A stretch of 64,000 bases of DNA from contig OZ244063.1 of the NCBI GenBank assembly GCA_965215535.1, positions 2,356,001 through 2,420,000 on the forward strand, given 5' to 3'. Origin of the DNA: Bin94 sp965215535. Its GTDB lineage: Bacteria > Gemmatimonadota > Gemmatimonadetes > Longimicrobiales > Gaopeijiaceae. How positions within the stretch are numbered: the first letter of the stretch is position 1; each line of letters opens with the position of its first letter. The notes below the pieces were generated by a model. The model searched no databases, was not told where the DNA came from, and worked only from the letters and a program-made list of their open reading frames with translations. Positions 34,408 through 44,600 of the stretch are shown here, piece after piece. Made by a program: the position numbers and the translations under genes.

Positions 34408-36894
34408 CTAACTCACCGGCCGCACCCTCTTCCTTAGCACAAAGAGACCCTCCTGCATGCTGGTCACGATCACCGTGCCGCTCGGAAAGTAGGGGTAGTT
34501 ACTCCAGGCGCCCCCGAACCCGGGACCTTCCTGATAGGGCGAGGTGTCGAAGGCGCCGACCTCGCGCGGATTCTCGGGATCGGAGATATCCAGAATGTGC
34601 AGGCCGTACCGATAGTTGGCCTGATAGACAAGATCGCCCACGATGTAGAGATTGTGGGCGCTGGCGGGCATCGATCCCATGAATTCGCGGACCAGAACGG
34701 GATCTTCCAGATCGCTCAGATCCCAGATCAGGGTGCGGGTGGTCTCGACATTGCCCGCTGCCACATCCGATTCATCGTCCTGGTAGAAGTAGCGGTGGTC
34801 GTCCGTGAGCCAGCCCTGGTGAATGTAGGCCGGGTTCGGCGACGATGCGGTGGCCACCTCAACAGGATTGTCCTTGTCGGTAATATCGGTAATCTGGAAG
34901 AGATTGCCATTGGAGTTGAGGCAGATTTCGCGGTCCCGGTAGCGTGCATCGGGCCCCTGATAGACAACGCACTGCGAATCGTGAATGTTGTCGGACGATC
35001 CGCATCCCGCAAAGATCGGGTTCTTCGGATCCCGGATGTCGATCATGTGCAATCCGCCGCCGCAGGCCTCGCCCCCGCCCCCACTTCCCACCGCATAGGC
35101 AAAGCCGGTTTCCTCGTTAATCACAATATTGTGGGAACTTGCAATTTGTGTATAGAGAACATCGGGTTCGAAGAGCGCAGGCATGTCGCCCGGAGCGACC
35201 TCGCGCAGACGGGCAAGGTCGAAGATCTGCATGCCATGATTGCCCGCAGCGTCGGCGACGATGAAGGCGTGATCGCTATAGGTCTTTATGTCGCGCCAGA
35301 GCTGCGAAGGCGGCGTGTCGGGCGTCTTGGGCAGATCGCCCACAAGCACCGGGTTGGCCGGATCGGTAATGTCGATGAAGGAGGTGCCGTCGTTGCGGCC
35401 CACAAGCGCGTATTCGCGTCCGGTTTGAGAATCGGTCCAACCCCAGTTGTCATTGGTGCGCACGCCGCGCGTCGATCCCTCGGCGCGCAAAAGCGAAGGT
35501 GGAATGTAGGCCAGCAGCTCGACCTCGTCGCAATCGAAGAGACCGATCCGACCCTCGGTGCAGCGCTGTTCCTCGCCGGTCATGGCGCCGAGCGCATCGG
35601 GAGCGCTCACCAGCATCTCGCCGTCTTCGCTCCACCCGTCGCCGCGCCCAAAGAGGTGCACCGATCCGGCCTGATGGTGCATTCCGGGAGCGCCCACCGC
35701 CACCACTTCGCCCTCGGCGCCCGCCACCACAAGGCCGCCGAATCGATCGAGCGCAACCGTCTCTTCGCGCGGCAGCCGGATCCGGCGAGGCGTTGCAGGC
35801 ATGGCGCCGTCATCTTGCGCCTGATACAGAAAGACCGAGCCGCGCTCTAGACCGCGCGTCGTGGGTGCGCCCACCCAGATATCGTTCCCGGCAAAGGCCA
35901 CGGCGGCGCCAAAGCGGTCGCCCTCTTCGGCTTCGGCAAAGACAAGCGGCTCGCCGACCGCCTCCCATCCCTCCATCTCCGCACTCCAGCGATGCATAAA
36001 GACCGCGCCTCTGCTTCCGTCGCGTCCCGGAGCGCCGACCAGAATCCTGTCTCCGGCCACCGCCAGCGCGGCCCCGAAGTTGGCGCTCGACGAGGCGGTT
36101 GCAGCGAGGGTGCTCTCTTCCTGCCACCCTCCATCCACACGCCCGAAGTGGTACACGCGGCCGGCATCCTCGCCATCGCCGTCGCCCGAATCCCACCCCG
36201 GTGCACCGATCAGAACGCCCCTCTGCGTGAATGCGATCGTCGCGCCAAAGCCGTCGCCCGCCAGAGCCTCCGCAGGCTGAATCTGCGCGCGCCGCACCCA
36301 GTGACCGCCACTCGACTGCTGGTATGCATAGACCACTCCCGGCCTGGAATCATCGCCGGCCATCGTGCCGGGAACGCCCACCAGGAGCCAGTCGTCCGAA
36401 GCCGCCAGGGTCAGCCCGAAGTCAGTGCCGCAGTAGCCATCGAAGCGACATGCCGGCGACAAGCCCTCGATCTCGGGATCGGCGATCGCACCGGCAACGC
36501 GCCACGAACCGGCCTCGCGGTGGAAGATGTGAATGGGGCCGCCGCGCTGTCCGACAAAGAGGGTGTTGCCGCTTTGGGCCAGAAGGGTGCCAAAGCCATC
36601 GGCGCGCTCGGAGCCGGGGGCGTGCAGACGATCGCTCTCGCGCCAGCCGCCTCCCGACTGCTCGTAGATATAGACTGCGCCCGGGCGGAAGGTTGGAGTG
36701 GGCTCCGCCACCAGGAGACGGTCGCCGTCCACAAGAACCGCGTGGCCGAATGAGGGGGATTGGGCCGCCAGGGTGGAAGGTGACAGCAGCAGGAGCGCCG
36801 AAAGAAGGGCAAGAAGACCGCCGCCGATCGACGCCGGCAAGCGCCTGGATCGACCCGGCAGGGAAGGGGAGAAGGATCGCGATTGCTTTTGCAT
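34408..36894 (-). CDS. Secreted choice-of-anchor B protein with FG-GAP-like propeller and LVIVD repeats
   Basis: An 828-aa exported protein. The signal peptide ends near residue 45 (TLAAQ). Residues about 45-435 are beta-propeller/FG-GAP-like repeats, each with a pattern such as GDGFGATIAFTQRGVLIGAPGWD or NFGAALAVAGDRILVGAPGRD. Residues about 440-828 are a choice-of-anchor B region with LVIVD-type repeats (GTSFIDITDPANPVLVGDLP, GLHILDISDPENPREVG). The ATG at 36894 has AGGAG about ten bases upstream. It is probably cell-surface or extracellular; ligand unknown. tRNA-Asn lies upstream on the same strand. Confidence 0.88.
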   Translation of the reverse strand: MQKQSRSFSPSLPGRSRRLPASIGGGLLALLSALLLLSPSTLAAQSPSFGHAVLVDGDRLLVAEPTPTFRPGAVYIYEQSGGGWRESDRLHAPGSERADGFGTLLAQSGNTLFVGQRGGPIHIFHREAGSWRVAGAIADPEIEGLSPACRFDGYCGTDFGLTLAASDDWLLVGVPGTMAGDDSRPGVVYAYQQSSGGHWVRRAQIQPAEALAGDGFGATIAFTQRGVLIGAPGWDSGDGDGEDAGRVYHFGRVDGGWQEESTLAATASSSANFGAALAVAGDRILVGAPGRDGSRGAVFMHRWSAEMEGWEAVGEPLVFAEAEEGDRFGAAVAFAGNDIWVGAPTTRGLERGSVFLYQAQDDGAMPATPRRIRLPREETVALDRFGGLVVAGAEGEVVAVGAPGMHHQAGSVHLFGRGDGWSEDGEMLVSAPDALGAMTGEEQRCTEGRIGLFDCDEVELLAYIPPSLLRAEGSTRGVRTNDNWGWTDSQTGREYALVGRNDGTSFIDITDPANPVLVGDLPKTPDTPPSQLWRDIKTYSDHAFIVADAAGNHGMQIFDLARLREVAPGDMPALFEPDVLYTQIASSHNIVINEETGFAYAVGSGGGGEACGGGLHMIDIRDPKNPIFAGCGSSDNIHDSQCVVYQGPDARYRDREICLNSNGNLFQITDITDKDNPVEVATASSPNPAYIHQGWLTDDHRYFYQDDESDVAAGNVETTRTLIWDLSDLEDPVLVREFMGSMPASAHNLYIVGDLVYQANYRYGLHILDISDPENPREVGAFDTSPYQEGPGFGGAWSNYPYFPSGTVIVTSMQEGLFVLRKRVRPVS

Positions 36895-37080
36895 GACAGG
36901 GGGCTCCTCTGCGTTGGACGAATGGCCGATTCGCCCGGTGGCATCTGCGTGCGCCCTGCCCGGAAAGACAGACAGGCGCGACAGAGCCGTGGAGGCAAAT
37001 CCCCTCGAACTCTGCACAGAGAATGGCCCCGCACATGGACATGGCAGCGCACCCCGGAGGGGGCCACCGGACAAAACAGC

Positions 37081-37152
37081 TCCCGCGGCAGGACTCGAAC
37101 CTGCGACCCGACGGTTAACAGCCGTCTGCTCTACCAACTGAGCTACGCGGGA
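37081..37152 (-). tRNA. tRNA-Asn (anticodon GTT)
   Basis: The minus strand folds as a complete 72-base cloverleaf. The acceptor arms TCCCGCG and CGCGGGA pair, the D-loop contains AGCTCAGTTGGTAGAGC, and the anticodon arm GACGG-CTGTTAA-CCGTC gives anticodon GTT (Asn). The T-arm contains GGTTCGAGTCC. The 3' CCA is not encoded and must be added. It stands alone about 190 bases upstream of the FG-GAP/LVIVD gene. Confidence 0.96.
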
Positions 37153-37477
37153 ATGATCCGGGCCGCCCGAGCCTGTTCCCGTCGGGCTACGGACATCCAA
37201 CGGCGATCGGACGGCAATTGTCAAGTATCGCAAAACACGGCGCGAAAGTCAATCCCTGTTCAGGGAGAAACTGGCAAAGGAGCAACGCCCACGGTGAACA
37301 ATCGCGTATCGGAAATCAGGCGCACCGCTCGGCCTGCGCCGTGAGAGCCAAGCCCCTTGCCCGGGTGCCACCGTCACTTTGGAAGGACCAGCCCGCGCCT
37401 CTGCCTGGAACGGAGCGAGGGCATGGGCGCGAACGAAGGTTGACGTGGAGAAGAGGGAGGAGCGCCTGGTGCCGCAG
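37153..37477. other. Gene-poor stretch between tRNA-Asn and the RhuM-like gene
   Basis: 325 bases. Several open frames cross it on both strands, but none has family-like sequence, a start with a ribosome site, or continuity with RhuM. It may include the tRNA promoter (minus strand) and decayed 3' sequence of the RhuM-like gene. I see no repeat or clear hairpin terminator. Confidence 0.4.
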
Positions 37478-38005
37478 TCAGCCGGGAATGGGAAGCTCGC
37501 GCTTCCGTTGGATCGCGTAGTCGAGCCGGGCAAGCGCCTGTTCCGCCTCTGTGGTGCCCACCTCGAGGATCCGCTCGGGGTTGAGCGTGTAGCCCTGCAC
37601 CAGATGTTCCGCAAGGAGTTTCGTGGCCCAACTCCGGAAGTGGGCGCCGCGCCGGGAACGAATGCGAAACCCCACCGCAATGATCGCGTCGAGGTTGTAG
37701 TGGAAAACGTCCCGGGTGACGGCCCGTCCCCCCTCCTTGCGCGGTTGCGCAACCCGAACGCGGGTGGATTGGGGGTCGAGTTCGCCATCGCGGTAAGCCA
37801 GATTCAGATGCTTGGCAATGACCGAGCGGTCGCGCTCGAAGAGGACGGCCATCTGCCGCTGCGAGAGCCATACCCCGCCATTCGACAGCCAGAGCTCGAC
37901 GCGCGCATCGCCCGGAGCCTCTTCATAGATGACGATCCGGTCCCCGAAGCGGGATTCGCCACTGACGTCCGCCAACTCCGGCAACTGGTCTCCCGAATCA
38001 GACAT
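37478..38005 (-). CDS. RhuM family (virulence RhuM/Fic-associated) protein, short
   Basis: A 175-aa protein matching the N-terminal RhuM domain: ELWLSNGGVWLSQRQMAVLF, IAKHLNLAYRDGEL, FHYNLDAIIAVGFRIRSRRGAHFRSWATKLLAEHLVQGY. Full-length RhuM proteins usually run past 300 residues; this one ends shortly after the conserved block (RKRELPIPG), so it is probably a 3'-truncated copy or a short variant. The ATG at 38005 lies inside the 3' end of the YchF-like gene (8-base overlap). RhuM homologues are accessory genes often found in islands; function is not established. Confidence 0.75.
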   Translation of the reverse strand: MSDSGDQLPELADVSGESRFGDRIVIYEEAPGDARVELWLSNGGVWLSQRQMAVLFERDRSVIAKHLNLAYRDGELDPQSTRVRVAQPRKEGGRAVTRDVFHYNLDAIIAVGFRIRSRRGAHFRSWATKLLAEHLVQGYTLNPERILEVGTTEAEQALARLDYAIQRKRELPIPG

Positions 38006-39038
38006 TGAACCGAACATGCATGATGTCTCCGTCGGCAATCACATGCTCCTTCCCCTCTACCCGCATCTGCCCCGCATCCCTCACCGCCTGCTCGGATCCG
38101 AACTCGACGAAGATGTCGTAGGGAATGATTTCAGCACGAATGAATCCCCGCTCAAGATCGCTGTGAATGCGCCCGGCGGCGGCCTGGGCCACCGTTCCAC
38201 GCCGAATCGTCCAGGCGCGCACCTCGTCACTTCCTACCGTCAGAAAGGAAATCAGGTCCATCAGCGCATAGGCTGTGCGGATGAAGCGGGCCAGAGGCGA
38301 CTCGGCAATCCCCATCTCCTCCAGGAACTCGGCCTGATCCTCGGCGTCGAGAGCCGCGACCTCGGCCTCCACACGCGCCGACAGCACCATCCCCGCCCCG
38401 CCCATCTCTGCGATTGCGCGCTCCAGCTCGGGGGCCAGCGGTGCGCTCACCCGCTCCTCATCCACATTCACGGCGGCCAGCAGCGGAAGATCGGTCAGCA
38501 GTCCGTATCCCTTGAGAAAGCGGCGATCCAGCTCCGCGACCGGCACCTGGCGCAGGGCGCGTCCCTCTTCCAGAGCCGTGGCCATGAGCTCGAAGGCGGC
38601 GATTTCGCGTCCGTCGGCCCGCTCCTTGCGCGCGCGGTCAAGCCTGCGCTCCACAATTCCCAGGTCGGCCAACACACACTCTTCGTGAAATGAATGAAGG
38701 TCGGCCAGTGGATCGGGGGAGCGCTCCAGCGCCGGATTCACGAAATCGCGCAGCACCAGACAGATCGCCTCTTGGTCGCGAATCTGCGCCAGAGCCCCGG
38801 GCGAGAGCGCCAGCGCAACGGATCCGTATTCGCCGGGCACATCGCGCAGACTGATCGTCGCCCAGGTTGTCTTCTTCGGCGAAAAGACGCCCGCCAGATA
38901 ATCGACGCGCGGATCGGGAACGCGCACCGTGCCCATCCGGACCTCGCCCCCGTAGCCGATCGGCACGTCCAATCCGGTCATTGCATTGAAGAGAGTCGTC
39001 TTGCCCGACCCCGCAAATCCCGCCAGAACAAACTTCAT
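37998..39038 (-). CDS. YchF/Obg-like NTPase
   Basis: A 346-aa P-loop NTPase of the Obg/YchF type. The P-loop is GFAGSGKTT (most YchF proteins have a PNVGKST form). The switch region RDVPGEYG corresponds to G3, and the G4 site reads AAVNVDEE, the NxxE form associated with ATP rather than GTP preference. The C-terminal domain contains the TGS/DUF933-like stretch FLTVGSDEVRAWTIRRGTVAQAAAGRIHSDLERGFIRAEI. It is expected to act on ribosomes or stress responses. The ATG at 39038 is the natural start. The divergent P-loop suggests a paralogue rather than the standard YchF. Confidence 0.87.
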   Translation of the reverse strand: MKFVLAGFAGSGKTTLFNAMTGLDVPIGYGGEVRMGTVRVPDPRVDYLAGVFSPKKTTWATISLRDVPGEYGSVALALSPGALAQIRDQEAICLVLRDFVNPALERSPDPLADLHSFHEECVLADLGIVERRLDRARKERADGREIAAFELMATALEEGRALRQVPVAELDRRFLKGYGLLTDLPLLAAVNVDEERVSAPLAPELERAIAEMGGAGMVLSARVEAEVAALDAEDQAEFLEEMGIAESPLARFIRTAYALMDLISFLTVGSDEVRAWTIRRGTVAQAAAGRIHSDLERGFIRAEIIPYDIFVEFGSEQAVRDAGQMRVEGKEHVIADGDIMHVRFNV

Positions 39039-39149
39039 GCGGTCAGGGTCGGCCTTCTCTTCAGTCCGTGGAGGGTGCCGGGCGCACGCCGGGAAGGGCG
39101 AAGCGCCGGGCGGACAGGGAGATTCGCAGAGCAGATGGTCACGCGCCGG

Positions 39150-39959
39150 CTATCCCCGCTTGCGTGCAGGCGGCAGATCCACCCGGCCCCGAATGTTGGA
39201 GTGGCGAATGCGCTCGCGGCGCCCGTCGGTGACGACCAGGTCGCCATCCACATCGCGCACCGAGACGCCTCCCGAGCCGAACTCGTCGATGCGGACGCTG
39301 CCGCCGACCTCCTCGATCGAGATGCTCCCCGAGCCGTCGTTGACGAAGACCTCGCCGCCGACCGCACGAATCGAGAGGCTGCCCGAACCATCCTCAACCT
39401 CCACATCGCCGGCCACATCGCTGATGCTCAGACTTCCGGAGCCATCGCGCAGCATCACCGACTCCACATTCTCGATGGAGAGGCTGCCGGAGCCATCCTC
39501 GAGATCCACCATTCCCACCCCGGAGATCGTGAGCGAGCCCGAGCTGTCTTCCACATCGATATCGGTGGCGGCGGGCAGCTCGACCATCAGATCAATGCGC
39601 GCATACCGGTTCCCCCAACCTCCGCCCCAGCCTCCGTCGCCGCGCGGATAGTCGGTCTCGAGCCGGTTGCCATCGAGCCGGACCTCGAGCTGCTCCAGCC
39701 GCTCCTCGTCCGAGGCGCAGAGGGTGGCGGTCACCCGAAATTGGTCGTGGGTCCGGCCTCCCTCAATCACCAGCCGCCCCGCCCCGGCATCGATCCGGAG
39801 CGAAGCCTGCGCGGGCTTCTGAAGGTTGATCTCCTTGCGAAAGGCGCAATCCTGCTGGGAGCGGGCCACAGCCGGAATCCCGCCACAGGCCGCCAGCGTC
39901 GTCGCCAGCGCCAGCATGATCGTTCCGGTTCCCGTTGCCGAGCCTCTTCTGATCTTCAT
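39150..39959 (-). CDS. GSGS-repeat lipoprotein (DUF4097-like beta-helix)
   Basis: A 269-aa predicted lipoprotein (lipobox ending at C25, LAAC). After a head domain, residues about 145-250 contain six consecutive repeats of 17-18 residues. Each is built around DGSGSLSI followed by a hydrophobic-Gly-Val turn (DSSGSLTI, DGSGSLSI three times, DGSGSISI, then a degenerate FGSGGVSV). This is the pattern of a right-handed beta-helix adhesin-like or DUF4097 fold with a stacked Ser/Gly ladder. Location should be envelope or surface; function unknown. The ATG at 39959 is preceded by a GAGGGACGACG region. Confidence 0.8.
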   Translation of the reverse strand: MKIRRGSATGTGTIMLALATTLAACGGIPAVARSQQDCAFRKEINLQKPAQASLRIDAGAGRLVIEGGRTHDQFRVTATLCASDEERLEQLEVRLDGNRLETDYPRGDGGWGGGWGNRYARIDLMVELPAATDIDVEDSSGSLTISGVGMVDLEDGSGSLSIENVESVMLRDGSGSLSISDVAGDVEVEDGSGSLSIRAVGGEVFVNDGSGSISIEEVGGSVRIDEFGSGGVSVRDVDGDLVVTDGRRERIRHSNIRGRVDLPPARKRG

Positions 39960-40142
39960 CGTCGTCCCTCGTCGTCCCCTGTGATTATCGATCCCGGGTG
40001 TCCGGAGGGTGGATGGCGCCACCTGCCGGTGCGAGAGCGGTCGCGTCCGGGAGAGCAAACCGCCTGGCAGGGATAACGAGGGCAGGAGGGATTTGGTTTC
40101 GGGGCGGAAGATAGCGGAGGTGGGGGATGACAGGGACAGCCC

Positions 40143-41609
40143 CTATGAAACGCTCCTCATCTGCTGCATGACCTTGGTCATGTACTTGTCGAAGAACCAC
40201 TTCTGGATGTCCATCATGTCGAGTTCGCGGCCCTGGATATAGGCCTGTTCGATCTCGCTGGTCATGTCCAGGGGGGTGCCGGTGGTGATCAGAAGGGTGG
40301 CCTGCTTGCCGGGTTCCAGCGACCCGACCCGATCGGCGATTCCCATGAACTCGGCCGCGTTGATGGTGACCGAACGGAGCGCCTCCTCTTCGGGGAGACC
40401 GAAGGCAACCGCAACGCCCGCTTCCCAGGGGAGCCGGTTCGAGTAGAGGGATCCCGAGCCGCCCGAGATGGCAAAGCGTACGCCGGCTTCGTGCAGGCGG
40501 GCGGGCATGGAGTAGGCGCCGTCATAGCCCTCGTAGGGGCGGCCGGGGGCGGCCATGGTCGAGGTGAGGATGACGGGGATCTCGCTGGCGGCAAGGCGGT
40601 CGGCGACGTGAATGGCGTCGCGGCCGCCGCGGATGACGATCCGCAGGCCCTCTTCCTGGCCCCAGGTGATGGCATCGTTGATCTGGTCGGCGCCGTTGGC
40701 TGCCACAACAACCGGGATCTCGCCGTCGAGCGCCGGGATCATGGCGGCGAAGCGGGAATCGCTGCGCACCTCTTCACCGGCGGCCATCGCGTCGCGGTAG
40801 GCGCGCGCCTCGGCGAAGAAGCTCTTGAGTTGCTGCACCTGTTCGGCGTAGCTGGGCATCTCGGGGCGCTCGCCGCCGAAGGGACGCCCGCCGAATCCGC
40901 GAAAGCGACCGCCGCGCGGGTTGGGCCAGTTGACATTGAGCGCGGCCGCCGATTCGAGCGACATCTCCTCCCAGCTCCACCCCTCGAGGCTCATGGCCGA
41001 GGACATGCCCGAGACCAGACCGCCGCCCGGGGTTGTGAGGGTGGTGAGCACGCCCGCCGACCGGGTGGTTCCGATATGACGGCTCTCGGCGTTCACCGCG
41101 ACATCGGCGCGCACATTGGGGTTGAAGTCCCCCAGCTCGTTCACGTCGTTGGAGACGCCGACGGCGCCGATTTCGGCAATTCCCACCGTGCTGTAGGCAT
41201 CGATCAGCCCGGGGTAGATGTGCTTGCCCGCAACATCGACGATCTGCGCGTCCGCAGGGATCTCCACCTCGGTGCCGAGCGCGGTAATGATCCCGTTCTC
41301 GAAGACGATGGTGCCATTTTCGATGACCCCCTGGGTCATGGTGTGGATCGTCGCGCCCTGCAGCGCCACCGGCTGTGCCTGGGGGGGGACTGTCATGCGA
41401 ACCTGGGCATGGGTCCGATCTGCGGCCGCGAGAGCCGCCAGAGCCAGGGTGGCCGGAATCAGGAGCGATGCGCCGCTCACTCCGGTCGGTTTTTTGTGCA
41501 GGGTGCGGGATGGGCGGAGCGTTCTCTTCGCGATCGTGTGCATGATTGTGTGCATTCTTTCGGTCCGGTCCGGTGTGGTGGCTGCGCTGTGCGTCGTGGT
41601 TGCGTGCAT
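40143..41609 (-). CDS. Amidohydrolase-fold secreted protein lacking the HxH metal motif
   Basis: A 488-aa exported amidohydrolase-superfamily protein. The signal sequence is near residues 45-68. The composite-domain strand GATIHTMTQGVIENGTIVFENGIITALGT leads to IYPGLIDAYSTVGI. Normal enzymes have HxH after the first strand (as in GLIDAHxH); here it is replaced by DAYSTVG, so the first metal pair is missing. The C-terminal signature LEPGKQATLLITTGTPLDMTSEI is intact. The ATG at 41609 overlaps the stop of the upstream 1000-aa amidohydrolase by one base (TGATG), so the two are translated together. Activity is doubtful; it may be a non-catalytic partner. Confidence 0.87.
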   Translation of the reverse strand: MHATTTHSAATTPDRTERMHTIMHTIAKRTLRPSRTLHKKPTGVSGASLLIPATLALAALAAADRTHAQVRMTVPPQAQPVALQGATIHTMTQGVIENGTIVFENGIITALGTEVEIPADAQIVDVAGKHIYPGLIDAYSTVGIAEIGAVGVSNDVNELGDFNPNVRADVAVNAESRHIGTTRSAGVLTTLTTPGGGLVSGMSSAMSLEGWSWEEMSLESAAALNVNWPNPRGGRFRGFGGRPFGGERPEMPSYAEQVQQLKSFFAEARAYRDAMAAGEEVRSDSRFAAMIPALDGEIPVVVAANGADQINDAITWGQEEGLRIVIRGGRDAIHVADRLAASEIPVILTSTMAAPGRPYEGYDGAYSMPARLHEAGVRFAISGGSGSLYSNRLPWEAGVAVAFGLPEEEALRSVTINAAEFMGIADRVGSLEPGKQATLLITTGTPLDMTSEIEQAYIQGRELDMMDIQKWFFDKYMTKVMQQMRSVS

Positions 41610-44600
41610 CAGTTGGTTTCTCCGGCGTTGCGTCTGGTGCCGCCCGATGCCGAGAGCACGGCCTGGATGAGCTCGTTGCGTTCTCGTTCGATCTCTTCGC
41701 GCAGGGCGGCATCTTCCTCGAGCGAGAAGTAGCGTCGGCCATCGAGCCAGGTCTCTTCGGCGCGAGTGAACTGCGACAGGGGATTTCCATTCCAGATGAC
41801 GAAATCGGCATCCTTGCCCGGTTCGAGGGTGCCTACCCGGTCGTCGATGGCGATGGCCGCCGCCGCACCGCTGGTAACGGTCGAGAGCGCCTGCTCTTCG
41901 GTGAGCCCCGAGCGCAGGAGCTTGCCGGCCTCCCAGTTCATGCGGCTCGCGATTTCGCTGTTGTCGGAGTGCAGCGAGGTTGTGACCCCGGCCTCGATCA
42001 GAACCCGGGCGTTGTAGAGCGTTGCGTCGTAGGCCTCGAGCTTGAAGGCGCCCCAGTCGCTCCACACCACCGCCGCCACCCCCGATTCGGCCAGCTCGGT
42101 GGCGATCTTGTAGGCCTCCACGCCATGCTGCAGCGTCTGCACGCGAAACCCGAACTCCTCGGCCAGCCGCACCAGCGCCAGGAACTCGTCGGCGCGGTAG
42201 CCGTGCGACGAGATCAGCAGCTCCTGATCGAGAATGTCGAGAATTGCCTCCATGCGCAGATCGCGGCGGGGCGGAATGCCTTCGCCGGTGGCCTCCCAGC
42301 GCTCCCATTCGCGCTCGTAGTCGCGGGCCGCCATGAAGTGATCGCGGATAATCTCCTGCGTTCCCATGCGCGTGTCGGGATAGCGCCCCTGCCGCCGCTT
42401 GGGGTTCTCGCCGAGCGCAAACTTGACGGTGCGCACCGGGTGTTCGAGGACCAGTTCGTCGGGCAGCGCGCCCCAGCGCATCTTCACAATCACATTTTCG
42501 CCGCCGATCGGGTTGGCCGAACCATGCTTGATGTGCGCGGTTGTCAGCCCTCCGGCGAGCTGGCGGTACATCCAGATATTGTTGTGGGTGACGACTTCGC
42601 CCATCTGCACCTCGGGCACAATGGCGAACCCGCTCTCGTTCACGGCGCTGACCCCCGAGTGGATATGCGGATCGATCAGCCCCGGCGTCAGGTGTCTGCC
42701 GGCGGCGTCGATCTCGACTGCGCCGCGGGGGGCGTCCAGCTCGGCCCCGACCGCCATGACCTTGCCACTTTGGACCAGCAGGTCGGCATTCTCCATGCGT
42801 CCCTGCGGACCCTGCGTCCAGATGGTGGCGTTGCGCACCACAACCGCCTCGGGCTGCTCGGGCAGAGACGAACGCCCGTACTCCATCATGGGTCGAATAA
42901 AGGGCAGATCAATCTCGGGCACATCCATGGCCACCGTGCCACGGGCGCGGCCCTCGAACTCCTCGATGCGCACGCCGCGGAAGGAGGGATCGGCCCCATT
43001 GGGAAGCGAGCTCCACCCGTAGAAGTCGTCGCCGCGAACCGATCCCGAGAGGAGGATCATGCCCTGGAATCCCATCTCTTCGCCATCGAAGCGGGCCTCG
43101 ACGCGACCGGTTTCGGCAACCGCGCTGGCCGATGCAAGATCGATGCGAAGTCCCTCGGGCATGTCGAAGCGCACCCCGGCGACCTCGATCCGGCCGCGCA
43201 GCCGGTTGAGCGGGCCCTCCAGGGTAAGAACCGCGTCAAACCCCCACTCGTCTTCGGAGGCGATCTCCCAGGTGCCGCGCGGATCGACCTGGGGCGGGCG
43301 GGTGATGCCATAGACCCTTCCCTGCACCCACACATCGCGGACTGTGGCCTCTTCGGTAAAGAGGTCGCCCTCGCTGACCACCAGATTCGCGACCTTGCCC
43401 TCGGCGATGGTGCCGTGCGTGCGCTCGATTCCGAGCCATGATGCCGGGGTGGTCGTAAGCGCGGCCAGGGCATCGTCTTCGTCCAGCCCACGCGCCACTG
43501 CAATGCGCAGATTCGGCAGAAATTCGTTCAGCGACGCCAGCCCGTCGGTTGTGATGGCGAAGCGGACCCCGGCGTTGGCAAGCTGGGCCGGGCTCGTGGG
43601 GGCCAGGTACCAGTGTCGCAGCTCGGCCAGCGATGCATTGAGCGCATCTTCGGGGTTGCCCACATCGGGTGCGTCGGGAAAGTCGAGGGGGACGATCAGC
43701 GGGTCGCTGCGGCCGCGCAGAAGATCGATCAGGCGGTATTCCAGGCCATTGCCGCGAAACCAGGGGGTCAGTCCGAACTCGCCGGCCAGCTTGTAGCCGC
43801 GCAGGTAATCTTCCTCGCTCCGGGTCTCGAAGAGGACCGGCTGTTCTCCGTCGGCGGCCTGCTGCAGTGCGGCAAGTGCTTCGCTGGTTTCGGGGGGAAG
43901 GAAGGAGCGGCCACCGGTTTCGTAGGCGTTCCAGGCGCGCGCATACCAGTCGGCATCCATCCAGGTCTGTTTCATGAGGGCAATGACCCCCATCGCCGAG
44001 TTGGGATAGGCGCCGCCCAGCGTGAAGGAGCGCTGGAAGCCGACCGCCTGGGCCAGATCGGGGCGCAGAATCCGTTCGCGCACCCCCTCCTCGCCGAGAT
44101 TCACCACCGATGCGGTGCCCCGGAAGATTCCCTGCCGGGGAACCACCAGCGCCGTTCCGAAGCCCTGGGAGCGCAGTGCCTCGCGCCGCTCCTCGTCGTC
44201 CTGGAGGTTGGCGGTGGTGCTGAACCAGGCCCGTACCTGCGGATTCCAGTGAGTGGGGCCCACGTCGCCGCCCTCGGGAACGTCGTCCATTCCCAGATCG
44301 GCGTGGGCGTCGATAAAGCCGGGGTAGATCGTCAGCCCGCTCAGATCCCAGACGCGCGCGCCGGCGGGCGGATTCTGGCCCCGTTCGACCCGCTGAATCA
44401 GGCCGTCGCGGATGACGATCGTGCCATTCTCGATCGTTTGGCCCGGCCCCACGACCACCCGCGCTCCGGTCAGGGCGTGGTATCCGGTGCCATTGTCGCG
44501 AATGCCGGTCACCGGCTCGGTGCGGGATGCCTGCTGGGCGGCGGTTGCGGTGACGGGAGCGAAGAGTCCGTGGGCGGCTGCCAGGCCGGCTGCAATGAGA

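Noticed and set aside
37249..37788. Minus-strand open frame as a possible RhuM C-terminus in another frame
   Set aside because: Residues are Ser/Arg/Pro-rich with no resemblance to RhuM, so a simple frameshift does not restore the protein.
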